A stretch of 64,000 nt of DNA from Microcebus murinus (Eukaryota > Chordata > Mammalia > Primates > Cheirogaleidae). A model generated the notes under the pieces. The model saw nothing but the letters and a program-made list of their open reading frames with translations, searched no databases and was not told the origin of the DNA. Location: assembly GCF_040939455.1 (NCBI RefSeq), contig NC_134117.1, positions 49,507,001 through 49,571,000 on the forward strand, written 5' to 3'. The position numbers and the translations under genes were made by a program. This document shows positions 39,350 to 52,392 of this stretch, piece after piece (the first letter of the stretch is position 1; each line of letters starts with the position of its first letter).

Positions 39350-42300
39350 TTTTTTTTTTCCAAAAAACAAGAAGCTGTTTCTCTATTGCTGATAGGTCCT
39401 TTTACAGAATTTTATATCTACCCCCTCTCCTGGTATGCATCTGGTAAGATGGATTCATTCTAGAGAAATGCTATGTTTATTCCTCACCATTGCACATATC
39501 TCTTTGCTTTGTTCCAAGTCACTTAATCTAGTCACAGAACTGCCATTATAATTTCAAATGTAATTTGAAAAAAAAAAATGAAGTTTTCTATGCCAATAAT
39601 AGCTTAGGGGGCCTATACTTTCTTTAGAATTCATCATCCACCACTATACCTGGTAATGTTTTTATAGCCCCTTGTCCAACTATCTTTCTCGGTAAGGAAA
39701 TTATAGATATACCAAGATTTTAATAAATATAAATATTTTTAATAATCCTCCCACTTGGTCATTATGTTAAAAAGTTTTCAAAAGTTTAAAAGGTGCTGCC
39801 AGATTAGATTTGTTTTAATTTTTTTAGGCTTTCATATTATATATATATATATATATGCTTATATGTGAAATTGGCCTGTAATTTTTTCTCTTCCAGACTG
39901 TCATGGATGTTAAAATTATACTAATCAATTTATTTAAGTGGCTTTACATCTGTATTTAGTCTTAAAGTAATATGCATAAGATGGGAATAATCTGTTCCTT
40001 GAATGTTTGGTAGAATTTGCTTTGGAAAATCATCCAGGTCTGGTGTGTTTTGTCAGGAGTTAATGTTTGATTACTACCAGTTTGATTTTTTTGAACACTT
40101 GGCAGCTTACTCAGGTTTTCTATTTTAATTAAGTTAACTTAGAAATAATATTTTATTTCATGAAAATTGCCCATTTCATCTAAATTTTCAAGTATATTGA
40201 AATTACATTCCTTAAGGTTTTTCATAGTATTCTCAAATGATACTTATGCTCTATGCTATTTATAATATGATTTTTTTCATAGTTAACCTATTCCCTATAG
40301 TTTTCAAAAAATCTTAATCAGTCCTGTAAGAGATTTGTTTCTTTCGTGAAACTTTCAAAGAACCAGCTTTAAATGCTCCATATATTTTTGTTTATTTTTT
40401 CTTCTCTACCTCATTTTTTTCCTCCTACTTTTTCCAGATTAACTTTGTTCTTTATACAGCTTCCAGAGATAAATGCTTAAATAATTTTCCCCTTTTTCTT
40501 AGTTTTAAATAAAAAGTTTAACACTATTATACTTATTACAGCTTTAGATGTATTCTACAGGTTATAAAGTGGATTCTCATTTTCTCTCAGGACTACATAT
40601 TTCTTAATTTCCACTATTACTTCTTCTTTAACATGTCAGATATTTAGGAATAAGTTTCTTTGTTTTCAAACACATTTTTCTGCATTTTTATTGCTGATAT
40701 CTAATTTAATCATAATGTGTTAGGATAATATGGTTTAAAGAGAAGTGATTTTTTTGAAACTAGATGAGACTTTCTTCCTTTGTTACATAATAAGTGGCCC
40801 ACTTTCATAACATTCTATGTATTCTCTGTTTGCAACAGGGGTATTAATCAAGCCTTTGAGATTACTTACTAAAGTCTTATATATTCTGTTTAAAATTTTT
40901 ATCTGGTTGAGCTTTCAATTTCTGGTAATAGTATATTAAAATATTTTATCATGAATTTGAACTTATCTATTAATATTTCTCCCTATGACTTGGCTTGTTT
41001 TGCTTTATTTTAAAAGCTGTCTAAAAAACATTGAGTGTTATGTTCTTAGTGTATTGTTCCTTTTATAACATTATAATAGATTGTTATTTTTAAAAAATCC
41101 TGTAGATGTTTTATCTCTTAAATTCTTTCATTTGAAATTAATATTTTGACACAAACTTTAGTGTTTTTCTAGAATTTCTATACTTAATTCTCTGTCTTTT
41201 TAAAGATATTTTTCTTATAAGAGTAGCAGTAAGTTGTTTTTTTAAATATAACGTTTAGTATTAAGTAACTTAACATAAAATTATTTTAAAGTGTAAGTTA
41301 CTATTAAACAATATATTTGATACAAATCAAACATTTATGTTTTATTAGGAAACTTTAATCATTTTATAATTATGATTATTTAAAATATTGGGACTATTTT
41401 TTATATCCTTATTTTGGTTTTCTGCTTAGTATGCCTTTTACTTTTTATTTCTATTTTTTTAGGGGGAGTTCTTATTTCCAGCTTCTTGTGAATGATTTTC
41501 ATGTGCTTTTTCTTTTTTCTTTTCACTAATTGTGTATCTCTAAAATGTAGTTCTAGTTTTTTAATGACTACCCTTACATTTTTAATGTACACAGTAACCT
41601 GTACATACTCATACATAATTTCTGTTAGTGATTAAATTTTAATAACTTCTGCCTACCTACTAAGAACTTTAGTGTACTTAAAGTAGTCATTGAACTTCCT
41701 CCTCCCATCCTCCAAGCTTTTTTTTTCAGAATTTTAGTTCTTCCTATATGTAGATCTTTTTATCAAAATATAATGTGTATAAAAAGTATACATATCATAG
41801 ATGTATAGCCCTATTAATTTTATAAACCAAACATACATATGTAACCAGCATCCAGATTAAGAACACACATCACCAGCTCCCCAAAAGCCATCCTTGTGTT
41901 TCTCTCCCAACTCTCTGCTCCTCCTCCAAGGATGACCACATCCTGACTTCTACCAGGATAAAATATTTTTTGTTATATTTTACTTTATATTGGTGAATCA
42001 TCTACAATGTATTTTTTCTGTCTTCTTTATTCAACATTATGTTTGTGAGAATCATCTACATCATGTGAATGGTGTTTCATTCATTTTCATTGTTTTGTAG
42101 TAGTCCATTCTATAAATGCATGAGAGTTTATTTATTAATTCAACTCAGTTGAATATTTACTATTTAGAACTATTATGATCATTTCCAAATTTGTTCTATT
42201 TCCAACTTCTGGCTAGTATGTGTCTTTTCGTGAACATACAATCACATTTCTGTGGAGTATACCTAGGCATGGAATCACTGGGTCATAGGATACTCATACA

Positions 42301-43050
42301 TGCAGTTTTAATTAAACTGCTAAAGTGTTTTCTACTTTAACCTGTTTTTAAAAAATAAAATTACAGGTTTATTTAAATCCAGTATTTAAATCTATTTGCC
42401 AGTACATTTTTAAAAGTTCTTGATTGCCATGTTTCTCTCTCCATTTACTCTTCTTGTTGAAGAGCATACTTAATAAGCATCTGTGGGTTTTAAACTCTCT
42501 TAGTTTTTGAATATTTGTCTGTCTTTGCCTTCACTCTTGAGAGATAAAACTCTAGGGTGGTACTTAATTTCATAAAAACTCATAAGCCATTATTCCTTCT
42601 AATTGCTTTGTTGTTAAGGAGTCTATTCTGGTTGCTTTTAGAATTGTCTCTTACCATTAACTTCTTTGGTTTTTCCATGATATGACCAGTTTGTATTTAT
42701 TTATGCTGTTTGGTCCTTCAATTTGAAGAATCATCTCACTCTTCAATTATGTAAAATTTTCATACATATGTCTTCTGCTTTTTTAGAAATGTTTGTTCTT
42801 TGAGGAACTCCTCTGAGACATGTGTTAGAATTTCTCAATCTCTTCTCTATATCTTTTATTTTTTCCTACATATTTGACATCTGTTTTATCTTTTTGTGCT
42901 ACATTCTTCATGCATTCCTCATTTCTATTATTCAAGTTTCTATTACTCTCTGTGATACTGTTTCATTTAGATTCACTTTGTCTACTGATTTTTTTTTATT
43001 TTAACTTTTTTTAGTGTTATTCTCCCAAAGGCCCTATTGTCAAGCTAGAT
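39350..43050 (-). mobile_element. Ancient L1/HAL1-class LINE remnant, minus strand
   Basis: Scattered reverse-strand LINE signatures are seen. 'aaagaaccagcttt' is near 40365. Around 40550-41000 the order resembles the reverse strand of an old L1-type ORF. At 41760-42340 there is a clear minus-strand old L1 end: 'aagaacacacatcaccagc', 'ttattcaacattatgtttgtgagaatc', 'ggtgtttcattc' and 'ctaggcatggaatcactgggtcatagg'. It is too diverged for reading frames. It may be more than one insertion. A TA microsatellite lies at about 39838-39856. Confidence 0.55.
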
Positions 43051-43394
43051 TTTTGTTGATGCTATTTGTTTTTCTATACAGGACTGTGAGATTCAAAGGC
43101 TATAGCTCTAGCCCTTAGTTGCATACAATGTGCTTTGCTCCAATTTCTCACAGAACTGGGAAAACTTTGAATCACCAGGGTAAAAAGAAGCAAAAACTCC
43201 ATCCTAGAGCCCAACCTACCCTTGGCTTTAGTTTTCTTTCACTGTTATATCCTTCTTTTTAGTTTCTGATACACAAAAACATTTATCTTGATTTTTATCT
43301 TTGCTACTTATTATTTTCTTTTAATCCTTTATTGTTGTATTTTCAGTATGAAGTCAAGTCTCATCTTGGCTTACGTGCCTTTAATTGTATCTGT

Positions 43395-43525
43395 GTTTTG
43401 TACTAGCCTGCCCCCAGATCCCTTAAGGTTGGAACTGTCATACTTATCTTCATATTACCAGTGTCTCAGCAGTTTGAACTTATGCAGTAGACACTAAATA
43501 AAGGTTTGTTGATTGAATACATGAA
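43395..43525 (+). mobile_element. L2 LINE 3' end remnant
   Basis: The pattern 'gatcccttaaggttggaactgtcat', 'ccagtgtctcagcag' and 'actaaataaaggtttgttgattgaatacatgaa' matches the L2 3' end. Confidence 0.65.
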
Positions 43526-43611
43526 GTTATGCAATATGTATAATGTGTTAAACTACCAAGAGGAAATATACCCACTTTTCTTCTGGCAATGAGAAATTTT
43601 GAAGGGAATTG

Positions 43612-43612
<1 letters not shown>

Positions 43613-43641
<29 letters not shown>
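43613..43641. repeat. Poly-T run of 29 bases
   Basis: An uninterrupted T run with no recognisable SINE or processed copy on either side. It could be the tail of a lost minus-strand retroposon. Confidence 0.95.
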
Positions 43642-43644
<3 letters not shown>

Positions 43645-44574
43645 GTTGTAAACAGAGCAACAAGAAACTAATTTAGCAAATGTCTTAATATCTGCACAAC
43701 GACATGTAATAGATTTTACATAATTCTAAATACCCTGAATTTTCTCTTATTATCTAAGTCTATTTTGACTCATTTGAAGTGTCTGGACACACACTAGAAT
43801 TTAATGACAAGAAAAATGTATTGATTGAAGCTTAATCTTAAATAATTCTAGCTTAATAAAGTCCCTGATGCTATAAATCTTAACATAAATTAAGCTATAG
43901 TGATATTTCAAGGATAAGAAAGGGAAGTCCTAAGCTTTTCAAAGGAGTCTCATACAAGAAAAATCCTCTAAATCCTCTTTGGCTGATTTAATTTCTCTTT
44001 TAATGCATCCTTAGGTAAATGGTGAATGACATGAATAATTGTATTTTATTTAAATGTAAATTGTTATTTTTGAAAAGAGGACTATTCTGCCTTTGAGATA
44101 AAATTTCATTATCTCTAAGATCACATCTCTGGAATTAGGAAAACAACATAAGACCAATTTCAGAAATGACATAATCACTCTCATCTATACATTTTGTTCC
44201 TAAATACTGCCGTAAATTTTCAGCTATATGACTTAGGAAAATACAATAGATAATGTATTTCATAGAATGACATCTTCTAACAATTTCATTTAAAGCATAA
44301 TTTCATGTTAGATAAGGAATATTTGTGTAAAATACTCAAATCATTATGTGTACTTTTAACATAACTCATTTGCCACATAGAAATGTAGGTTTTTTGAGTA
44401 CAGACATGTTTTCAAGGGGTTTTATGAATTTCTTGCTCAATATTATATTTTCTTGCTAACTTCATAGGCATCTTTATAAGAAACCAAAGCATTATTTATT
44501 TTGAAATAATAAAAATTCATTTAATGTCTGAATATCTAATTTAAGGGGAATATAATACTAAAACTAATAATAAT
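43642..44574. other. Intron, unassigned
   Basis: AT-rich; nothing recognised. Confidence 0.5.
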
Positions 44575-44790
44575 GGCTAGTATTTATCCAGAACGTACGA
44601 TATGTTAAGAACTCTTTTAAGGACTTGGTTATTCCATTTAATTCTACAAATGACCCTATGATGTTGGTTGCTTCTGATTTTTTAAAAGAAAACATTGAAA
44701 CACAGGGAGGTTACACTATATGCAGTTATCTATATGTGGTGGAGCCAGGATTCTAATCCAAGTGGTCTCACATGAGAGCTTTCTGGACTA
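44575..44790 (-). mobile_element. MIR SINE remnant, minus strand
   Basis: The order 'atatgttaagaactcttttaag', 'ttccatttaattctacaaatgaccctatgatg', 'gaaacacagggaggttacac' and 'ggagccaggattctaatccaagtgg' is MIR in reverse orientation. Confidence 0.75.
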
Positions 44791-45253
44791 TTATACATTT
44801 TTAATTCATTTGTTCCATGAAGACCAATCAAATATAACAACTTGAAAATGATAAATTAGGACAGAATATTATATAACATTTAAATTATTAACTTAAGAGT
44901 TATATGTAATATATGACTTCCCACAGGAAACATGGGACTACTCCTCCTCTAACTTGTTTTGAACTTACATGAAATAATATATCAGAAGAGCATTTTATGA
45001 ATTATAAAATATGTATCATTTGTTACCAAAATAAACCTTTTCTAGATCCTCATAAAATGTTCCTAATAATGAACCTAAAAAAATTAGCTGAATTATATCA
45101 AAGGATTTAAGAAATGAATTATGGAGAGACAATATCTAATATGCATGATCCTTGTGAACATACTATACCTTGTTGTGATGTTTATTTATTTTTTTAAAGT
45201 ATTACTCAAATATTTTATTTCTGTTTATGTTAGAATTAGATATCAGTTATGGT
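44791..45253. other. Intron, unassigned
   Basis: AT-rich; nothing recognised. Confidence 0.5.
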
Positions 45254-47603
45254 AAATTATGTTTTTTTTTTATTTCGGCATATTATGGGGGTACAGATTT
45301 TAAGGTTTCAATAAATGCCCATTACCCCCCCTCCCCCAAAAGTCTGAGTCTCCAGCGTGACCATCCCCCAGATGGTGCACATCTCACTCATTATGTATGT
45401 ATATACCCGCCCCCCGCCCCCCTTCCACCTGCCCGATACCCTATTACTGTAGTACCTATGTGTCCACTTCGGTGCTACTCAGTTAATACCAGTTTGCTGG
45501 AGAATATATCTGGTGCTTATTTTTCCATTCTTGGGATACTTCATTTAGTAGTATGGGTTCCAGCTCTAACCAGGAAAATATAAGATGTGCTATATCACCA
45601 TTGTTTCTTAGAGCTGAATAGTACTCCATGGTATATATATACCACATTTTATTAATCCACTCTTGGATTGATGGGCACTTGGGCTGTTTCCACAGCCTTG
45701 CAATTATGAATTGTGCTGCTATAAACATTCGAGTGCAGGTGTATTTTTTGTAGAGTGTCATTGGATCATTTGGGTAGATGCCCAGCAACGGGATTGCTGG
45801 ATCAAATGGTAGATTCACTTGTATCGCTTTAAGGTATCTCCATATTGCTTTCCACAGAGGTTGAACTAGTTTGCAGTCCCACCAGCTGTGTAGGAGTGTT
45901 CCTCTCTCTCCGCAACCACGCCAGCATTTATTGTTTGGAGATTTTTTGATAAAGGCCATTCTCACTGAGGCTAAGTGATATCTCATTGTGGTTTTGATTT
46001 GCATTTCCCTGATGATTAGAGATGTTGAGCATTTTTTCATATGTTTGTTGGCCATTCTTCTATCTTCTTTAGAAAAGTTTCTGTTCAAGTCCTTTGCCCA
46101 CTTTTTAATGGGGTTATTTGATTTTTTCTTCCTGATTTTCGTGATTTCTAAGTATATTCTAGTTATCAGTCCCTTATCAGATGCATAGGATGCAAAAATT
46201 TTCTCCCATTCTGTAGGTTGTCTGTTTACTTTCATGACTATTTCTTTGGCTGTGCAGAAGCTTTGTAGTTTGATCATGTCCCATTTATTTATTTTTGTTG
46301 CTGTTGTGATTGCCTTTGGGGACTTCTTCATAAACTCTTTGCCCAGGACGATGTCTAGGAGAGTGTTTCCAACTTTTTCCTCTAGAGTTCTAATAGTTTC
46401 ATACCTTAGGTTTAAGTCTGTTATCCAGCGTGAGTTGGTTTTTGTGAGAGGTGAAAGGTGTGGGTCCTGTTTTAGCCTTCTACAGGTGGCTATCCAGTTT
46501 TCCCAGCACCATTTACTGAAAAGGGATTCTTTTCCCCAGCGTATGTTTTTGTCTGCTTTGTCAAAGATTAGATGGCTATATGAGAATGGTTTTATATCAG
46601 GATTCTTACATCTGTTCCACTAGACAATATTCCTATTTTTGTGCCAATACCATATTGATTTAATTACTACAGCTTTGTAGTATAGTTTGATATCTGGCAT
46701 ATTAATGCCTCCCATTTTGTTTTTGTTGCCTAGAATTGCTCTTGATATTCGGGGTCTTCTTTGGTTCCATACGAATCATAAAATTATTTTTTCTGTATCT
46801 GTGAAGTATGCTGATGGGATTTTAATAGGTATTGCATTGAATCTGTAGATCAGTTTGGGTAGTATAGACATTTTGATGATATTGAGTCTGCCGATCCATG
46901 AGCATGGTATGGATTTCCATCTGTTTACATCCTCTGCTATTTCCTTCCTCAGTGTTTCATAGTTCTCCCTGTAGAGGTCTTTTATGTCCTTGGTTAAGTA
47001 TATTCCTAGGTACTTTAATTTCTTTATTGCTATTGTGAAGGGAATTGAGTCTTTGATTTGGTTCTCAATTAGATTGCTGTTGGCGTATATGAATGCCTCT
47101 GATTTCTGTGTATTGATTTTGTATCCTGAGACTTTACTAAATTCATTGATCAGTTCCAGGAGTTTCTTGGTTGAATCTTTGGGGTTTTCTAGATACAATA
47201 TCATATCATCAGCAAACAGTGAAAGTTTGATCTCTTCTTCCCCTATTTGGATACCTTTGATTCCATTTTCCTGTCTGATTGCTGTAGCCAAGACTTCCAG
47301 CACTATGTTGAATAGAAGTGGAGATAGTGGGCAGCCTTGTCTGGTTCCAGTTCCAACTGGGAATGATTTCAATTTTTCCCCATTCAGTATGATGTTGGCT
47401 ATGGGTCTGTCATATATGGCTTGTATCATTTTTAGGTATGTCCCCTCTATGCCTATTTTCTCAGGTGTTCGTATCATGAAAGGGTGTTGAATTTTGTCAA
47501 AAGCTTTTTCTGCATCTATTGAAAGAATCATGTGGTCTTTGTTTTTGCTTCTGTTTATGTGGTGAATTGCATTTATAGATTTACGTATGTTGAACCATCC
47601 CTG
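45254..47603 (-). mobile_element. 5'-truncated L1, minus strand, main part of a twin-primed insertion
   Basis: On the minus strand it begins in the reverse-transcriptase domain ([15 protein letters not shown]) and runs to the 3'UTR end 'gtacccccataatatgccg' and a tail that reads as T at 45260-45270. It keeps the FADD catalytic motif (47205-47216) and the C-terminal [18 protein letters not shown]. The 5' end joins directly, at 47603/47604, a segment of the same kind of L1 in the opposite orientation. No clear TSD was found. Confidence 0.95.
45483..46331 (-). pseudogene. L1 ORF2 C-terminal fragment (282 codons open)
   Basis: An unbroken reading frame starts [21 protein letters not shown] and ends YSPANWY. 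It covers the C-terminal third of ORF2p including the Cys-rich motif, where one expected His/Cys position is changed (LLHSWWDC, with Ser in place of Cys). It is separated by frame breaks from the reverse-transcriptase frame at 46776-47783, so it cannot be made as ORF2p. Confidence 0.9.
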
Positions 47604-47783
47604 TACACCCAGATTCATAAAGCAAACCTTACTGGAGCTAAGCAAATGGATTAATAGCAACTCCATAATGGCTGGAGATTTCAACACCCCACTGACGGCA
47701 CGAGACAGATCCTCCAAACAGAAAATTAATAAAGAAATAATGGACTTAAACAAAACTCTAGAACAATTGGGTCTGACTGACAT
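46776..47783 (-). pseudogene. L1 reverse-transcriptase fragment fused to antisense endonuclease sequence
   Basis: The frame is open for 335 codons. About the first 60 codons (47783 down to 47604) are translated from the antisense strand of the inverted endonuclease segment and have no L1 protein identity. From [15 protein letters not shown] on it is true reverse transcriptase, with [13 protein letters not shown] and [15 protein letters not shown]. It stops after TEKIIL where normal ORF2 continues. The fusion was created by the inversion junction. It lacks the endonuclease and the early reverse-transcriptase motifs. Confidence 0.9.
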
Positions 47784-47905
47784 TTACAGAACATTCTACC
47801 CAAAATCCACTGAATATACGTTCTTCTCATCAGCTCACGGGACATTCTCTAAGATTGAGCATATCCTAGGACACAAAGAAAATCTCAAGAAATTTAAAAA
47901 AATAG
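47604..47905 (+). mobile_element. Inverted 5' segment of the twin-primed L1 (endonuclease part)
   Basis: This piece reads in plus orientation and matches 20487-20790 of the near-full-length L1. It encodes endonuclease residues including [16 protein letters not shown] and FYPKSTEYTFFSSAHG. It ends at the A-rich stretch 'aaatttaaaaaaatag', a good internal priming site. Relative to the full L1, about 1.05 kb between this segment and the main part is missing. Confidence 0.92.
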
Positions 47906-48360
47906 ATGTCTATTTATTTTTCAGCTTCCTCCCTTAGACCTAATAATATAGATTGGACAACAGCATTAAAGATAGTTTCTATCCTCAAATCAACAGGCCA
48001 ACCTCAATAGAATAGGCTAAGGTCAATAGGATAACAATAGGCTAGTAGTAGAACTGAATTTAGGCACCTAATTTTTCTAATTTCTAAACCTACACTCATT
48101 TTGTCATGCTCTACTTTCTTATCTAGAATTTTTTTTAAAAAAGATGAGACTATCTAAGGAAAATCTGGGGGACAAAAATATACTATTTTCAAAATTAATG
48201 CCTTAGAGAAAACAAAAATAGAACAAATGAATAATTAGCCAGACTAAAGATGCTGCTATAGAAAAGACTTTAATAATCATATAGAAGGTATATAACTAAT
48301 CATTAGAACAAAAATTTTTTCCAAAATGATTTTAGGAAAGTTGACAATTAAAAAAGAAAA
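47906..48360. other. Intron, unassigned
   Basis: AT-rich; nothing recognised. Confidence 0.5.
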
Positions 48361-48672
48361 AGCCAGACACAGTGGCTCAATCCTGTAATACCAGCAATTT
48401 GGGAGACTGAGGCAGAAGATTGCTTGAGGCCAGGAGTTTGACACCAGTCTGGGCAAGATTATGAGACTCCATTTCTATAAAAAATAAAAAATAGCCCCAT
48501 GGGGCGGCTCGCATCTGTAGTCCTAGCTACTCAGGAGGCTGAGGCAAGTGGATCATTTAAGCCCAGGAGTTCCAGGGGGCAGTGAGCTATCATAGTGCCA
48601 CTGCATTCCAGCCTGAGCTACAAGTGAGACCCTGTCTCTACAAAAACAATAAACAAATTAAATAAATAAAAA
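48361..48672 (+). mobile_element. Old Alu, plus strand
   Basis: A diverged dimer from 'gccagacacagtggctca' to 'gagaccctgtctctac', with an A-rich AAAT tail. The linker ('ccatttctataaaaaataaaaaatag') is the older general primate form without the lemur-specific insert. Confidence 0.92.
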
Positions 48673-50844
48673 GACTTCCCTTGATTCCATACTTACATGA
48701 CATCAACATAAATACCAGCAAAACTGAGTTAAATATTTTAAAAATTTAAAGAAAATGATAAAATATTTAAAATAGGAAAATGGTCAATATAATATCAAAT
48801 ATCCAAATAGCTAAGCTTAAATTTGAAAAAAATTCATACACTAAAAACATTCAAAATTCCTACATGTTAAAAAGTTTAATCAATATGCAATAGCTAAGTA
48901 GGGGAAATATTATAGCAAATATAAATAAAATAAATTATCTTTTAAAAAGAACTTGTAGATAAGTATAAAAGCAAAGAAGTCTTAAAAGATAAAAATATTA
49001 AACATGTATGTAGGACATTGATCAATCTAACTAGTCATTTAAAACTTCTAATCAAAGCAACAATTAAAGATTATCATTTTCATCTATGAAATTTTTAAAG
49101 ATAATGTTGAAACTGGTAATATTCAGTTAGAGCAAGTATGTGAAAACTTAGTATAATCTTAAGTTTTGGAAATGTACCAAAGCCAAGAAAAATTTATGTC
49201 TTTTCATCCAGTAAATTCCTGTCTTTTAATCCATGAAATAATCCTGAGTATTGAGTGATACTTTATTAAAATATTGTACATAATAATTGGATAGAACTCA
49301 AATTCTGAACAATAAGAAAATGTTAAGAAAAATATTATTTACCCAATAAATGGCATGGCACAAAACCTTTAAATGTTTGTTTTAAAACTAAATTGTAACA
49401 TGAAAAAATACTTCTAGTATACAAGTGTTCTATCAATAAAAGAATAGTACATACTTTTTAATATAATGGATGTATTCTAATTATAACTTTATAAGATATA
49501 TTCTTAGAGAAAATAAAAGTATACCAATTTTGGATGGATATTTTCTAATCTATTTTTATTAAAGTAAAAGATACTATTTTTATTATTAAAATAATTATTG
49601 CATAAAGAATAGAAAAAATAACTGATAAATTACAATGATAAAAAGTTAAGGATTTAAAATTTTAATCACTAATTTTGAAAAATGTAGTTATTTCCTAAGG
49701 ATTGGGATATAGTGGCTAGGGTATACATATTTATGTAGATTCTAGTTATTTACATTCTATGACTTAGAATTTCAGAGATTCTTTATAATAAATAAAATAA
49801 TCAAATTAAAAATGAAGGAAATAAAAAATAGTAATGTTATCTTTGAATAGCATGTACGTTAAACATTAGATCTAGAATAATGGGCTACCATAGAGGATTA
49901 TCTGACTAATAAACCAAAGTACTAAAGGTGTGAATGGTCTAAATTAGGTTACTAGAGGAAAAAGTAAAAATCACAAAATAAAAGATTAATTTCCACCTAA
50001 ACATTAAGGAAGTTCATTAGACTAATATGTTATACTGGGTTATGAAGGACTATTAGAACATAAATAAGACCTGTTTATATAATATTAATAAAAAAATACA
50101 GTTTTATAGAAATAGAAGCTGGTCAGTACCCCAAAGAAAACCTATATTAGAATTGAAATAAGAATTAATATTCTTGCCACTGAATCACAGTCTTTTCATT
50201 TCATTCCTATAAAATCGAAGTATAATTGAACATCACAATCCATATAACACAGGCAAGCTTCTTAATCTCTCAGAACCACATACATTGTTATCAATATCTC
50301 ATATTGATAGCATTTACATTTTTGCCAGTTTAGACTATTAAAATAATCTAATAAACATTGTCTATATATCTTTTACAATTAGATATTACTTTAGATATGT
50401 GAGGGTGCAATAAATGTTAGCCAAACTGGGTTCAATGTGACTGTCATGAAAAATGGTATCTCTTTATAATTTAAAATATTTTCTTTGATTATTAGTAAAG
50501 TTGAGTGTATGTGTATGTATATGTTTATTTATTGACACTTCTTAATATCCTAGTTATCTATTCATATCTGCCTATTTTTTCTAGTGAATTTTTAAAATTG
50601 ATTTGTAATATTTATATATAAAATCTTAAACAATTTAATCACTGTTGTATACATGGTAAGTATTTTCTCTGTTCTGTAGCATTTCCCTTAATGTTTATAT
50701 TATCTTGTTCATGTCAAGTTTTAAATGCTGACAAAATAAAATTTGTCCATTTTCTCCTATGGCTTTTAGCTATTATATGATGATTAAAATACTAATCTTT
50801 AGGTGGCCTCCATAACTAAATATTACCCATCCCAAAGATTTTGA
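48673..50844. other. Intron, unassigned
   Basis: Very AT-rich. I see no gene, RNA gene or repeat family that I can name. Confidence 0.5.
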
Positions 50845-51055
50845 GACAAGGAAATGTGGTGGTTAAGAATAACTAATCTAGACTAGATTCTCTGGATTTA
50901 AATCCTGAGCCACCCTCATCGATTAGCTCTGTGACATTAAGTGAGTTATTTAACTTTCCTGTGTACAATTTTCTCATCTACGTATTGAGTAAATATAAGT
51001 AAAGAATAGGGCCTGGCACAAAATAAGTGCTATATAAATGTCTGTTAATATTTGT
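50845..51055 (+). mobile_element. MIR SINE, plus strand
   Basis: Well-preserved order: 'tgtggtggttaagaataac', 'tctctggatttaaatcctgagccac', 'ttagctctgtgacattaagtgagttattta', 'attttctcatctacgtattgag' and 'gcctggcacaaaataagtgctatataaatg'. Confidence 0.85.
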
Positions 51056-51129
51056 TCCCTCTAAACATATTTGTTACTCTAAATAGATAGATACTTCTGT
51101 ATAAATTTCAACAATACAATTGTTATATC

Positions 51130-51415
51130 AAGGTATTTAAATTGTTTTTGCTCAATAATAACTATAAGTACCTACTATGACCTTCTCTGTCACCAGTAAG
51201 GCACTACAAATATAGTAATTAATAAATATCAATGGTATTCTTTTCTCAGGAGCTTACCATCTGTATAGAAAAGAGTAAAACTGCAATGTGCCAATCGCTA
51301 GGAAAAAGATTAAAATATTATGATAGATTGACCTATTCAGGTCTGGGGAGTTACTTCCCTGAGGAAAGAATGCCTAAGTTGAAAACTAAGGGATAAATAG
51401 GAGCTTTTCTGGAGA
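51130..51415 (+). mobile_element. L2-like remnant
   Basis: The stretch 'gtacctactatgaccttc', 'caggagcttaccatctgtatag', then 'gaggaaagaatgcctaagttga' resembles the diverged L2 3' region. Confidence 0.45.
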
Positions 51416-52044
51416 AATTTATTCATTACATAAATTTAACTAAGTAAAATTAATAAAGTTGTATTCTCAATTGATTTTAAACTAGCCTTACCAATAAGCA
51501 GTATTTTAAAGCAAGAGTTCCAAATACTGCTTTGCAATTCCAAGATTAAATAATTAAGAACTTCTCCAACCCCAGTTTATTTGTGTGAATTACATAACAC
51601 AGACATTTGTAAAGAACAGATTGCTTTTAGAAACTCTGATATTAAATTTAATTTTTCTTTGTTTACCCTCTTGCAGACATATCCATTGTACACTTTAGAA
51701 AAATTCTGACATTTTCAAGTATATAAAAACACTGTGTGCAAAGTTTCAATATTTATGTAGTTGAAAGTAAATAATATTCATGTGGAAGGCAATCTAATTT
51801 ATATGAAGGCCGGATTCGTAGTTATGTATTTGCCAAATTATAAGTCAGGCTAGACTTATGATCTTTGGAGACCTTTTATAAAGCAAAATATGGCAGAAAG
51901 AAGTTTAGATTTGTTCACTGCTATCCAAAATAGAAATATTTGGCAGAAAAGAATAGTATTTATTTCATCTGCCCTTTCTATAATTATTGATGCTTAAACT
52001 ATCATAAGATTATGTAAAATATTAATAGCACATTCTTTGAAAAT
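51416..52044. other. Intron, unassigned
   Basis: Nothing recognised. Confidence 0.5.
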
Positions 52045-52392
52045 CTATACCTTCTGTATCCTTGGGCTCTGCATCCATGGATTCAACCAACCATGGCTCA
52101 AAAATAATTTTTAAATGGATGACTGTGTCTGTACTGAACACATGTAGACTTTTATTCCTTTGTTAATATTCCCTAAATAATATAATCTAACAACTATTAA
52201 TATTACATAATGCTTACATTGTATTAGGTATAATAAGTAATCTAGAGACGATTTAAAGCATATGGGAGCCTGTTCTTAGGTTATATGCAAATAAATACTA
52301 CATCATTTTATATAAGAGACTTGAGCATCCCTGGATTTCGGTTTCTGCAGGTGGTCCTGGAACCAATACCCCATGAATGCCTATCTGAGTTA
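52045..52392 (-). mobile_element. Tigger-class DNA transposon remnant (MER2-like), minus strand
   Basis: Reverse-orientation counterpart of the element at 33651: 'tgcatccatggattcaaccaacc' at the left, 'cattgtattaggtataataagtaatctagag' in the middle, 'gacttgagcatccctggatttcgg' and 'ggtcctggaaccaatacccc' at the right. Confidence 0.75.
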
